DNA from: Neoechinorhynchus agilis
Lineage: Eukaryota; Acanthocephala
DNA length: 64,000 bases
Assembly: GCA_051530055.1 (NCBI GenBank)
Contig: CM121341.1
Coordinates: 12,214,001 to 12,278,000, forward strand
Direction: 5' to 3'
Positions 34,354-44,597 of this stretch are shown here, piece by piece; position 1 is the first letter of the stretch; the number at the start of each line of letters is the position of its first letter. The position numbers were made by a program, and so were the translations under genes. Below the pieces are notes generated by a model, which worked only from the letters and a program-made list of their open reading frames with translations, had not been told where the DNA came from and searched no databases.

Positions 34354-34590
34354 GTGGAGAAAGTCGAGATTCAAACTCTAGAAATGTTCGCTCTGGAGCA
34401 GCATTTTAAGCTGATGAAAAATAAGCGAAGGCTTCCTCTTTCCGACTAAATTTACTCGGGGATGTTAAAAACAGAGAGAGAGAGCGACGAGGCTATTTAA
34501 ATGCTTAAAACCGCAGTAGTTTTAAAAAAATAAGAAAGTTCTTTTTCAAGAAAAAGACGTGACGTCACCTACTGTGCCGATGTAATTGGT
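34354..34590 (+). repeat. Duplicated module, copy 2, with CRE-like palindrome
   Basis: This is the second copy, 369 bp downstream of the first. The frame reads KVEIQTLEMFALEQHFKLMK and ends KRRLPLSD with a stop at 34,447-34,449. The perfect TGACGTCA is at 34,560-34,567. Differences in the coding-like part are three amino-acid changes and one silent change. Sequence from 34,591 to 34,890 shows no gene. Confidence 0.5.
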
Positions 34591-34893
34591 TTGGCTTTAT
34601 GCCTAAAAATAGGCCGGACAAGAAGGGACAAATAAAAATTTATTGATGAAAACGAAACCGGCTTGTCAGTAAAGCTTAAAATAGGTTATTTTTGCGATTC
34701 GTCTGGTCATTTGTTCGTATTCTGCCAGTGGAACTATATTTTCGGTGAGGAGCTCCTTTAATTTTTTCCCACAATTTCAATCGGCTATTCGACATGATCG
34801 GTCTTTTCATTTTTTCCTGTACGATAGTCTCCCTTTTTCCACGTCATTGATTAGTTAATGAATTTCATCAACGTCTAACTTGACGTTTTCTTT

Positions 34894-35681
34894 ATGGTAC
34901 GAAATATCAGTTTTAACGTTTCGCCACGATCAAAGGTTTGCGAATTAATCGATAATAAACCATCATATTTAAAGGATACGATAGCTAGCGATTGTAGGAC
35001 GGACAGGCTCTGGAAAAAGCTCAATTCTGAACATGATAGAAAGAATGGGTATCGTGGAAGGGATCGTTATTTTGGATGGAGTGGATACATCGCTGTTAAA
35101 TTTAAGAGAACTGCGACGGAAAATATGTATAATTCCTCAGGTGATCTTTTCAAACACCAAATTCGAGACAAGGTCGCTAATAATATTTTAGAAACCAATA
35201 TTCATCAGTGGAACCTTAAGAGACAATCTTGACACTTTCAAAGAGGTCAGTGATGAATACATATGGACTATTCTTAAAAGCGTATGGATCAAAAAACGAA
35301 GTTCGAATCCATTTCTCCGCGCTTAGGTACAAATGGACGAAGTAATAAAGCGAATTGTTGGCGACGAAGGATTGGACGGTTTTGTGCGTGGATCCGGTTT
35401 CGGGGAACGCTTCAGTTTCGGACAACTTCAACTTCTCAGTATGGCTCGTGCAATCATTCGAAAAAGAAAACTTGTTATCATGGACGAGGCCACATCTAAT
35501 CTGGAAGCTGAAACCGAAAAAATAATTCAAAGAGTTATTAGACACGAATTAGGTCATTGATGAAGGTCGAATCGTGGAAATCGGAAATCCTGTCGAATTA
35601 GCAATGAACAAAGCGTCGAGGTTCAGAATGTTAGTCATCGAGGACGGTCTTCGTCCAGAAAGACTGTATCAATCCTTCTGA
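34894..35681 (+). pseudogene. ABCC transporter NBD2, inverted duplicate fragment
   Basis: This is a plus-strand copy of the last part of the ABCC gene that lies on the minus strand at 35,739-39,345. Exons can be read at about 34,897-34,935, 34,985-35,140 (Walker A GRTGSGKSS; Q-loop IIPQ), 35,192-35,281 (FISGTLRDNLD), 35,337-35,548 (signature FSFGQLQLLSMARA; Walker B KLVIMDEATSNLE) and 35,553-35,681 (VIDEGRIVEIGNP, C-terminus ERLYQSF). Introns are 46-51 nt. The segment with the H-loop and the intron before the last exon is deleted near 35,550. There is no upstream exon, so this is a fragment. It keeps the terminal exon that the minus-strand copy lacks. Confidence 0.85.
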
Positions 35682-35738
35682 AAGCTCAAACGCCATAAAA
35701 ACTAAAGTACCACCGCTGTTCATTATTTTTCTTAAGCA

Positions 35739-36751
35739 TCACATTTTGTTCTTTAAAAGTAAGCAGTCCATGTTTATTAGAAGGATGAGATTAGCTTTCA
35801 GTTTTACGGAGACGTTACACACTTCATCCACAAAAAAATCACTGACCATAACATCGTCATAATCGATTATTGTTTTTATGTGATGAGCGATTGTTATGAC
35901 GGTACATTCAGAGAATTCGTGTCTAATAACTCTTTGAATTATTTTTTCTGTTTCAGCTTCCAGATTAGATGTGGCTTCGTCCATGATAACAAGTTTTCTT
36001 TTTCGAATGATTGCACGAGCCATACTGAGAAGTTGAAGTTGTCCGAAACTGAAGTGTTCCTCGAAACCGGATCCACGCACAAAACCGTCCAATCCTTCGT
36101 CGCCAACAATTCGCTTTATTACTTCGTCCATTTGTACCTAAGCGCGGAGAAATGGATTCGAACTTCGTTTTTTAGATCCATACGCTTTTAAGAATAGTCC
36201 ATATGTATTCATCGCTGACCTCTTTGAAAGTGTCAAGATTGTCTCTTAAGGTTCCACTGATGAATATTGGTTTCTAAAATATTATTAGCGACTTTGTCTC
36301 GAATTTGGTGTTTGAAAAGATCACCTGAGGAATTATACATATTCTCCGTCGCAATTCTCTTAAATTTAACAGCGATGTATCCACTCCATCCAAAATAACG
36401 ATCCCTTCCACGATACCCATTCTTTCTATCATGTTCAGAATGGAGCTTTTTCCAGAGCCTGTCCGTCCTACAATCGCTAGCTATCGTATCCTTTAAATAT
36501 GATGGTTTATTATCGATTAATTCGCAAACCTTTGATCGTGGCGAAACGTTAAAACTAATATTTCGTAGAACATATTCCTTATTTAAAGAATACTTGAACG
36601 AGACTTTTTCAACGTGCAAATCTCCGTCCGTCGGCCAAGAAGGATCCACGCTTTCCTTCTCGCTTAATTGGTTTTCGTTCGGTTTTAAGGTTAAGAAGTC
36701 TGCCATTTGTTCAAAAGAAACCAACTGGAGAATAGGAAATGTTATAAGCAA
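35739..36751 (-). pseudogene. ABCC transporter NBD2 exons (minus-strand gene, 3' part)
   Basis: Exons read downward. 36,724-36,530 gives VSFEQMADFLTLKPNE and VSFKYSLNKEYVLRNISF. 36,480-36,325 gives Walker A GRTGSGKSS, ILNMIERMG and Q-loop IIPQ. 36,273-36,184 gives FISGTLRDNLDTF. 36,137-35,847 gives signature FSFGQLQLLSMARA, Walker B LVIMDEATSNLE and H-loop ITIAHHIKTI. Introns are 49, 51 and 46 nt. The signature is FSFGQ rather than LSGGQ, a known kind of variation in ABCC second domains. In a full transporter this domain hydrolyses ATP to drive export across the membrane. The final exon is missing on this strand, where the inverted duplicate begins. Exon 36,724-36,530 is preceded by a short segment ending AATNAVNM (36,790-36,767). 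Confidence 0.8.
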
Positions 36752-36766
36752 AAGAATAGCTATTTT

Positions 36767-36960
36767 ACAGACTCACCATGTTTACTGCATTCGTTGCCGC
36801 CGCTCCACAGCCGGTCCGTCCTACAATCGCTAGCTATCGTATCCTTTAAATATGATGGTTTATTATCGATTAATTCGCAAACCTTTGATACTCCGAACCT
36901 CTACCAAAGTTTTTCTCATAAAAAAGCAGATCTTCGCCTAAAAAGATGACGATCTTGGGT
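36767..36960 (-). pseudogene. Scrambled ABCC junction segment
   Basis: From about 36,888 to 36,812 the minus strand repeats the NBD2 Walker-A intron and the first bases of the following exon (ctagcgattgtaggacggac). This third, partial copy is stuck to a short coding-like piece (FLGEDLLFYEKNFGRGSEY, about 36,950-36,890), possibly from NBD1, and to the AATNAVNM end of membrane domain 2. This is where the rest of NBD1 and most of membrane domain 2 should be. The gene has therefore been rearranged here. Confidence 0.6.
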
Positions 36961-37090
36961 TCCCGAGTCAAATGAAAACTCATATTGTGTGTGCGTGAGT
37001 TTGTGACCTTTTTTTACATTCAAATTGATAATGACTGATTTAATCAGTTCAAATATATATGATTGACTTTAACGATCCCCTCAAAATAAT
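36940..37090 (+). repeat. Diverged RLE-3-type 3'UTR fragment in an ABCC intron
   Basis: Plus-strand sequence resembles the RLE-3 3'UTR as seen at 40,600-40,740: ttcccgagtcaaatg, then gactgatttaatcagttc, then gactttaacgatcccctc. Similarity is roughly 65-70%, so it is an older or different family member. It lies between the NBD1 Walker-A exon and the scrambled segment. Confidence 0.5.
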
Positions 37091-37207
37091 AAATTTTAAT
37101 GATCTATTTTTCACTCGTGTTACTTTAGCTAAATCAAAATTAAGAAACAATTCATAAGAACCATTTTGTAAAAAACGAGAATTCTATTTCCATTATTTTT
37201 ATCATAC

Positions 37208-39345
37208 CTTTCCGTTTCCATTCTCTCCAGTGATCACGACAAACTCATTCTTGGACACTGTCAGGTCGAAAATATATTTTTCGTCCTTAATGAATAGGAC
37301 TTTAATAGCTAAAAAAAGACATATTAAGTATGTACATCATCCCACGCCGCACAGACGGCTTTCATCTCTAGACTGTATTTGATTTCCGATTGAAGACGGT
37401 GAAATTTCTTTTCAATTGCTTCTTTGTATATTATTGGCTGTAGCACAATTAAACGTAATGTAATTTTTACTTTAAATGACTAACCTTGATTCTTGAATCG
37501 AATGCTAGGAGCTTGTTAATACTCGCGAATGCATTTTGGGAATCATTCAACAGTCCACTATCAAGCTCGCGAATAGCCGAAATCAAACTGAAGATTGACG
37601 CTGAACTCGGCAATCTCGAGTAAGCCTTGTGAAAAACTATTATAACTATTAAAATCCCGAATCGGGATAATATGTTTCGACATGCTGGTATTGGCGATAG
37701 GATCATAGTAAGTAAAAGAATCAATCGAAGTTCCTTCCTGTAGATTAAAAAGCAATGTATGAAAAATTGTAATAAAATTAAGATTACCTTCGTAGCGATT
37801 CAATTATTTTAACCATAATATTATCCAGTGCAGTGCTCTTGAGCGTATCAATAGAGGATACAAAATTAGCTACTTCTTTTGTTCGAATATCGCTTTTATA
37901 TCTAATTTTAAGGCTGAAATGATTTTTAAGCATATTTTCTACTAAGGAAAGTGAACAAAAGAAATTTTTAAACAAAATCGCGATGCTCAAACATGATGTT
38001 TTTCACAATAAATATAATTGCACTGATAATAGGGAAGGAGGACAATCTAAAGAAACCTAGAACTTCTGAATTTCAGGACTCTTTCAGATTATAAGTTCTG
38101 TGAGATTTAATATTATTGGATGAATCCAAAGCCACAGTTTCGAATTCACTGAAAATTTTTGTGAGCGATATTAAGCAGGTCCATCTCAATTTATCTAAGA
38201 TTCCATCTAGTGGCTTAGTAGATGAGAAACTAAAAAAATAACCACCTTCGATTTTAAGTGCAGTTGAAATTGAATAATTTTTTCATAAATGCTTCGACCT
38301 TATTGAGTTCAACGATTATAGTGCACTAGTAATTTTACGCAACCACTCAGATGAGATGTTCAATGAGGTTTGTCTTTATGATATTTAATTCGAACTTCAA
38401 TTAATAGAGAGTACTTACACAATATGGTTTACCAGTCGTCCAATCAGCGGTGAAAGTGATCCAATTAAGAAAATAAACGATACTGCAATTAGACCGATAG
38501 AACCCATAATCGCATAGCATGTTCCAAGAGTTACGCCAATGATCAACGGTACAATGACTAGCAGCGCCGAATAGTAGATTGATCTATCGATAACGTTGCT
38601 TTCATTGCTTATCATGTTGAATATTCGATTGTACGATTTTTGTTTGAAGTTGCTATTAAGTAACTATACGGTCCATTCTTAAATTATGAACGAAAAAACT
38701 GGGGTACCTTCAGAAAAACCCGATTCCAAGTGTACACACGTAAAGATATTCCCATTTTTTGAAGTTCGAAAGCCGCAAATAAGTATGAAAAGGCGTAGAA
38801 AAACCTTATGCCAAAAATCGAGATGTTAAAGACGTTGGCCAACATTTTCGAGGTTTTCATCGCAACCAAGAGTTTCTTGACGAGGATTGCTTCGGTAACA
38901 CTCATTGCTTTCTGAAGTTCAGGAAAGTTTTAAATGAAATGCACAATAAAAAAAATGAAGCACAAACCACAATGCACAATGATATTGATAACAGGGTGTA
39001 TTTCAGCCAATAACCTCTACAGTAAGACCATAGAATTCCATTTCTACTCTCGCTTGAAAGCGTCCTAAAGGAATTTCATATTTCGTATCTGTTTGTTTCT
39101 AACATACGTTCGTAATTTTTCGCATATAAATTCAGACGAGACTTTTCTAGTGACTTTTGGGATATCATCGCTAGACAAACCCGGTTTCCTGGCTTTCTTG
39201 ACAAGATTGTTCACGTAGCTAAACGACGAGATTAGTTTGCACCAGTAAAAATTCGGTTTCTAAAATCAAACCTGTACGTAAGTTTCGATGCAAAACCCGA
39301 ATGATCGTCAGGATTCGCTTCACGTAATCTCGATATCGGGAGCAT
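37208..39345 (-). pseudogene. ABCC (MRP-type) transporter, N-terminal part to NBD1
   Basis: Start ATG at 39,345-39,343. Exons: 39,345-39,272 and 39,218-39,108 (the typical ABCC entry motif: FASKLTYSYVNNLVKKA, GLSSDDIPKV), 39,064-38,968 (a membrane helix), 38,911-38,708 (KMGISLRVYTWNRVFLK), 38,663-38,419 (two helices, LLVIVPLIIGVTLGTCYAIM), 37,913-37,788 (RYKSDIRTKEVANFVSSIDT), 37,737-37,485 (ASINKLLAFDSRIK), about 37,437-37,340, and about 37,310-37,208 (NBD1 Walker A GENGNGK, then a donor). Introns are 43-56 nt except one of 505 nt. The rest of NBD1 and membrane domain 2 are missing, so the gene cannot encode a full transporter. The family exports conjugated organic anions. Substrate and exact subfamily cannot be told. 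Confidence 0.75.
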
Positions 39346-39633
39346 TATTAACGCGCTCGTCTTGATCGTGTTCCTTTCAACTGATCCGCCTTCATAGCTC
39401 GACTTTTATACCTTGAGTATATTTTGTAGACAATCATCGATGAACTAAACTAAGCGAGTATCGAAAACAAGCCCAAAAAGAGACGAACAAAGTGTGATGG
39501 TTCAAAACATCTACCCTGTATTGGTAAAGCTCGGTTCAGACGTATGATTTCGGCGTAGTATCGCTTAAATCAAGTATTAAGGCGAATTGTTTTCATATAG
39601 TGGAAAAATTAACGAAATTCATTAGGTTCGATC
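39346..39633. promoter_or_regulatory. Upstream region of the ABCC gene
   Basis: This lies 5' of the minus-strand ABCC start codon. A TATA-like run (minus strand tataaaagtcgagc) is at about 39,411-39,398, roughly 55-65 bp upstream of the ATG. No other gene is seen. Promoter use is inferred only from position. Confidence 0.35.
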
Positions 39634-40042
39634 GATATTTTTTATTATTCCATACACGGCCGAATGGGTACCCGCAGTCCACCGATTTCGGTCTGGGAAG
39701 CGCTGGTCTGCGCTCAATGCCCCCCAAGACCGTACGGTAAAAATGTTTGTAAGAATCCCTCTGGATTCTCAGATACCTATCACGGAGGCGATACTCATCA
39801 GCGAATTTCCTCCCTTCCGCGAGGTATTTCGTCCCCTTTAATTGTGGCGTCATCGGTGGCAACGGATTCGAAACCGTTGACCCTTAACTGGGACTCGGAG
39901 CATTAGTCCACTTAATCCAGAGGGATTCTTACAAACTTATAACCGTGCGGTTTTGGGGCACTAAGCGTCGACCAGCGTTTCCCAGACCGAAATCGGTGGA
40001 CCTTGTGTCCATTCGGCCGTGTATGGAATAATAAAAAATATC
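39634..40042. mobile_element. Foldback element with about 130-bp arms
   Basis: The left arm starts gatattttttattattccat and the right arm ends with its reverse complement (atggaataataaaaaatatc). Arms pair to about 39,765 on the left and from about 39,913 on the right, including the run ccaccgatttcggtctggga and its complement. The centre of about 150 bp is unpaired and has no coding capacity. It is a MITE-like non-autonomous element. A weaker relative of the right arm lies near 56,095-56,205. Confidence 0.8.
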
Positions 40043-40063
40043 TATAAAAAGACTACCGGCTGA

Positions 40064-40124
40064 TGTGGCGGTGGGGAAAAAATTATATCAAAGAATGAGA
40101 TATAATTTTTTTCCCACCGCCACA
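40064..40124. repeat. Near-perfect 26-bp hairpin
   Basis: tgtggcggtgggg plus aaaaaattatatc (40,064-40,089) pairs with its reverse complement at 40,099-40,124 around a 9-nt loop. Just beyond it, the minus strand at about 40,160-40,146 reads tagctcagtcggtag, which looks like a tRNA D-arm, but no full tRNA can be built. Confidence 0.8.
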
Positions 40125-40180
40125 TACTTATGGATTTTATCTTTAACTACCGACTGAGCTACATATAAAAATTCTTTATA

Positions 40181-40260
40181 AGGTTCGATATTTCGACACA
40201 ATCTTGTGCATAAAACAACCTTGATAAACGTGAAATATTGTGCCGAAATGTCGAACCTAA
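40181..40260. repeat. Short inverted repeat
   Basis: aggttcgatatttcgacacaat at the left pairs with attgtgccgaaatgtcgaacct at the right with a few mismatches. The spacer is about 35 bp. It is the third foldback structure within 650 bp. Confidence 0.7.
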
Positions 40261-40319
40261 TTAATTACTTTAATTTTTTGCGATATAAAAACATGAATAA
40301 TTAATCATAGATGGAAAAT

Positions 40320-40760
40320 AATACGGGATAACCTAGCTCTGCTGTTAGCGTGAAAGCGACAGCCGAGGAAGGGGAGAAGCTCCAATTTTGCGGACGGTGG
40401 TGATTGCACGTTTTGTACTTTAACAAACATTTTGATGTTAAAAAAGATTCAATGATGGTTTTTTCTAATCGCATTATTAGACCAACAAAATTCATATATT
40501 CAGTCACTGAGTTTAAATTTAAGAATAAACAATGATTCGCTTCTATATGAAGGCAGTAAACGATAAAACGAACGATTGGATCACAAGCTCGCGCTCTCCT
40601 GGGTCCCGAGTCCAAATAAAAAATCACATGTACGTGTTGTGACGAATCCCTATGTTATTTTAGATTGAATTGAGAATGACCGACTCAATCGGTCGAAATA
40701 CATTCGTCTTTAACGATCTCCCTCATTCTTCGAAATGCGACCTAAACAATAACAGACACT
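40320..40760 (+). pseudogene. RLE-3 tail fragment, plus orientation
   Basis: The C-terminus AVSVKATAEEGEKLQFCGRW ends with TGA near 40,399-40,401. It is followed by the complete RLE-3 3'UTR, ending ctaaacaataacagaca. It is the reverse complement of 40,878-41,296, so two RLE-3 tails face each other with their 3' ends about 115 bp apart. Confidence 0.7.
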
Positions 40761-40767
40761 TTTGAAA

Positions 40768-40840
40768 CGGGGCAATGCTGCCAGCGTGATGGCGACGGTC
40801 GAGGAAGGACAAAAGCTGGAATTTGGTGGGAGGTGGTGAA
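40768..40840 (+). pseudogene. Second, diverged RLE tail
   Basis: The plus frame reads RGNAASVMATVEEGQKLEFG and ends GRW with TGA, matching the C-terminus of the RLE elements but diverged from RLE-3. It sits in the spacer between the two opposed RLE-3 tails. Confidence 0.55.
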
Positions 40841-40877
40841 TGTAATATCGAAATTTGGTTACTTTTCTTGTCTGTTA

Positions 40878-43800
40878 TTGTTTAGGTCGCATTTCGAAGA
40901 ATGAGGGAGATCGTTAAAGACGAATGTATTTCGACCGATTGAGTCGGTCATTCTCAATTCAATCTAAAATAACATAGGGATTCGTCACAACACGTACATG
41001 TGATTTTTTATTTGGACTCGGGACCCAGGAGAGCGCGAGCTTGTGATCCAATCGTTCGTTTTATCGTTTACTGCCTTCATATAGAAGCGAATCATTGTTT
41101 ATTCTTAAATTTAAACTCAGTGACTGAATATATGAATTTTGTTGGTCTAATAATGCGATTAGAAAAAACCATCATTGAATCTTTTTTAACATCAAAATGT
41201 TTGTTAAAGTACAAAACGTGCAATCACCACCGTCCGCAAAATTGGAGCTTCTCCCCTTCATCGGCTGTCGCTTTCACGCTAACAGCAGTGCCTCGTTGTA
41301 CTGCGAGCGAGATATTTTGTCGCAGGAATACACCTGCTCGTGCGTCGCCCGTCGTTTCTCTCAATTTCTTCGAGAGATCCTGGAGCAGGGTAAGTGCCGA
41401 GCTGCCAAGCGCTCCATACGTCTCTACTCCGAAGGGGACAAAATAGTGGGCCTTTGCTAATTCTCTATATTTCCGTACCTTCCTGCCTTCCGCTGCACTG
41501 GCTACACCTCCAGGGATTTCGAGTGAGTAGGGAATGTTGCTTGCTGCAAGGGTGGCCAAATCTCCCAGATGACACAGGCATTGAAGCTTGTCGCCACGCC
41601 TCATCTGAGAGCTGGACATTTAAAATACGCTCGATACAAGTCTTCACCTTGTCGTCGAGCTTAACCACGACGAACGACGCAATCGAAGTTAACTTGATTG
41701 AGGAGCATACCGTGACGAATATGGAATTCACGGGAATATTAAATGCAACTTCACAACCAATGAAAGGATGCTCTTTCATGAAATAGATACTAGGGATTTT
41801 GATCGATTTGTTATTAACAATATTCAGCTTATAAATAAAATTATAGGTCACGTAAAAATTTATCATTGTTCAGTAACTTTATTTCTCATCGGATTAAGTT
41901 TGAAGTTCAGAATTATTAGGAAGAATTTAAGGTGTTGATTAATTTGCTAAATTTCAAAAATGTAGGGCCCAACCTTTATAAAAATCTAGTACAACCTTTC
42001 AAAAATGCTAACTGTTAGATCTTTGATTGTCGTCATTTATAATTTGGAAAGGTATAGAAGATTTTCCGTCGGCTATTACGCTTATTTAAAGTCGCTTAAA
42101 CCGTTTTGAGCAGCATGCGTAATAATTTGCACGGAATTCGAAACTTTCGTCTTAGTAACTTTTAATACTTCTTGCAATATGGTTGGCTCCCTGAATTAGC
42201 ACGATCTAACCTTTATAAAACAGATTACCGTTTGGCATTGCTCGGGAAGCTTAATCGAGGATGATCACTATTCAAAAACTAAGACATGATCAAAAGTTAT
42301 GCAAATTAAAAACATACGAACTTTAGCTATACTTTGACCAATTCAAAAGTCGCCTCGTTATTATTATGCTCCGTAGGCATTAAGATCAACGGAAACTTCT
42401 TTGCGGTTTTCGATTTCATTTGATTAAATGTCAGAGACAAAATCAATTTATGACCTAGAAAGTTTACAAAAACTTTCCAAAAATCTACATGCAGACTTTA
42501 TTTTATTTTTAACACTCCCTGCCGGTCAAAATTTTAACGATCTTTTATCCGTCTTAAACTTTTCGCTCAATCCGATTCGAGTGCGGAATTAACACTTTAA
42601 TAACCTAAAAAAGTTCGACGAAAAGGATCAAATATTGAGTGCAATGAAACTAAAAAACTGACTATAATTCGCGAATCAGAAGACGACAATTCATCATCTC
42701 CTTAAATCGGATGTCACTGTCTTTTGTTCATCATTTTCGCAGTTAAGAAATATTTTAAAGAAATTGCACAAATTCTGTGTTGCAAAGCAATTAAAAAACT
42801 GATTACAATAATTAACGAATCAGAAGAAGACAAATCATCACCTCGTTAAATCGGACGTCCCTATATTTTGTTCATCATTTTCGCTCTTAAGAAACATATT
42901 AAAGAAATTGAATAAATTCTGTGTTGCGAAGAAACTGAAAAGCTGACCACAATAATTTTCGAATCAGAAGACAAATCATCATCTCTAAATCGGATGCCCC
43001 TTTTTTTTCATTATTTCCGTACTTAAGAAATATTTTAAAGAAATCAAAAATCTGACTACAATAATTTTAGAATCAGAAGGCCTCCAGCACGAATGTTTTT
43101 CGCTTCTGGCGCTTGCGGCAGAAACTTTTCCAGGGGAAGAAGTCTTCTTGGATCGATAGATAGCTGTTTTTCCTTGTTGAATGAATTCGCCTACATACTA
43201 TCCATCATTGTTACTGAAAAATAGTATTCTTTGATTGGTCCGAAAATCTCATCGACTTTTCCGATTTATTCTTTATTTTCCAAGTTGATTTGAGCATTGA
43301 AATAGGGGACGTGTGACTTCATCTCTGATCTGAGAACGAGTTGTCCCTCGCAAGGGTGTAGAAATTCACCGGCATGTTGGACGCTTTGAGGTGTTCCCAG
43401 GTCAAAATCGCGCCCGCCTTTTTAAGATTACGCCTCTGTGGTTCTAGCTGCTGTTGTGCTTATTTTGTTAGTTCGCAATTTTCCGAAATTGTAGTTTGTT
43501 AACAGAATGTCTCGTGTTGACTACGAGAAATAATGTCAGCCGCATTATTGCTTCTTTGTTTAATGGGCCTGAATATACTTGTATCGAATTCGTTGCCGCC
43601 ATCTCTTCGGTATGGCATTGCTTATTTGAGTGTTTGTTTATCGTTGCGCATTTCAATGTTTTCTGAACTTTTCGAAATTAATTTATCGCCTTGTCGTAAT
43701 TTTATTCTACGCGTGAGGAACCCAATTTTTCCTTGAAAAGATTGTCGTTTACGTCGTTTTGAAGCATTATAAAGGTGTTCTAGTAAACATGTTTGCTTAT

Positions 43801-44455
43801 TAGTTTTCGAGTTGTTGAGCAAACTTTGAACGCCCGTGTACTATTTTGGTGCTATGTTTACCATTAATAGTCTCCGTTTGTGCACCCGTTAAAGTCTACT
43901 TGGTTCGAGCGTCACTCCGTTTTCGAACCAAAGAACCATCTTCATCACTCATCCTTGAAACGAAATGTACACGGCCTTTGAACTTGCCTGGATCTACAAC
44001 GATTTCCAATACGAAATCACTTGGTTGACTCAGGTGTATCAGTACCACTATGCGCTCTATGGAGATCGGTATACCGACTATTTTAAAAAGTACCACTGGG
44101 TTCAATACTGGAACCACATAGCTTTGTGGGCCATGAGCAGAGGCATAACCGAGTAGCTGCCTCTGCTAATGAAGGTCGGCTAAAATCGCAAACTGACCCC
44201 TATGTCATAGTCATTGCGATATTTTCAATAAAGTGTTATCTTTATTGCTTGATCGAATTCTTGTGTTACGCAAACTATAGAATCCAGGACATTCGCTTTT
44301 CACTAATTTTAATATAATCTTTTTAGCGCAAGTTTTTTTGTGATTCTTATATCTAACTTTTTGTTCGATGAGCGTTCTCATCTATACCAATCGATGTGTC
44401 CATTTTGTACATTTGCACACCAAATTACGTTCGTCGCAGGGATTTGCTGTGATTT
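40878..44455 (+). repeat. Segmental copy of 10,237-14,456
   Basis: It contains in order the RLE-3 3'UTR and C-terminus (minus strand, 40,878-41,660), the unclassified repeat (to 42,640), the 144-bp tandem repeat, the non-coding stretch and block W (43,826-44,285). Compared with the 10-14 kb copy, about 620 bp is deleted near 41,560, removing the RLE-3 finger and nuclease part. Other differences are few. Confidence 0.85.
43826..44317. repeat. Block W, copy within the 40.9-44.5 kb duplicate
   Basis: The plus ORF 43,965-44,156 is identical in protein to 13,980-14,171, and the minus frame 43,896-44,117 is open. Minus-strand sequence from about 44,276 downward (LRNTRIRSSNKDNTLLKIS) follows an acceptor-like ttctatag and could be the second exon of the gene whose first exon is at 44,382-44,597. 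Confidence 0.4.
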
Positions 44456-44597
44456 TAAGCTGTTCGATGTGAAAATGACTATCAAGAATATTTATTGCTA
44501 CCAATAATCCAATATAGAAGCCAATCGCGAGCAATATAATTGGGCCGATAATTTTGTGATTGCATGCAATGCGTTCCCTTAAAAAAACTAGTACCAT
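44382..44597 (-). CDS. Possible first exon of a type II membrane protein
   Basis: The minus frame starts MVLVFLRERIACNHKIIGPI and has one hydrophobic segment of about 23 residues (IIGPIILLAIGFYIGLLVAI). A Cys-containing stretch follows (NPCDERNLVCKCTKW). A GTATAG donor lies after THRL (near 44,390). A short basic N-terminus followed by a helix suggests type II topology. The same exon occurs damaged at 5,626-5,829 and about 21,134-21,273, and in part at 14,386-14,500. I do not recognise the family. It could be a captured host exon carried with the duplications. Confidence 0.35.
   Translation of the reverse strand: MVLVFLRERIACNHKIIGPIILLAIGFYIGLLVAINILDSHFHIEQLKITANPCDERNLVCKCTKWTHRLV

Noticed and set aside
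40146-40160. Possible tRNA gene on the minus strand (tagctcagtcggtag)
   Set aside because: Only the D-arm resembles a tRNA. No acceptor stem, anticodon arm or T-arm could be formed in the flanks.
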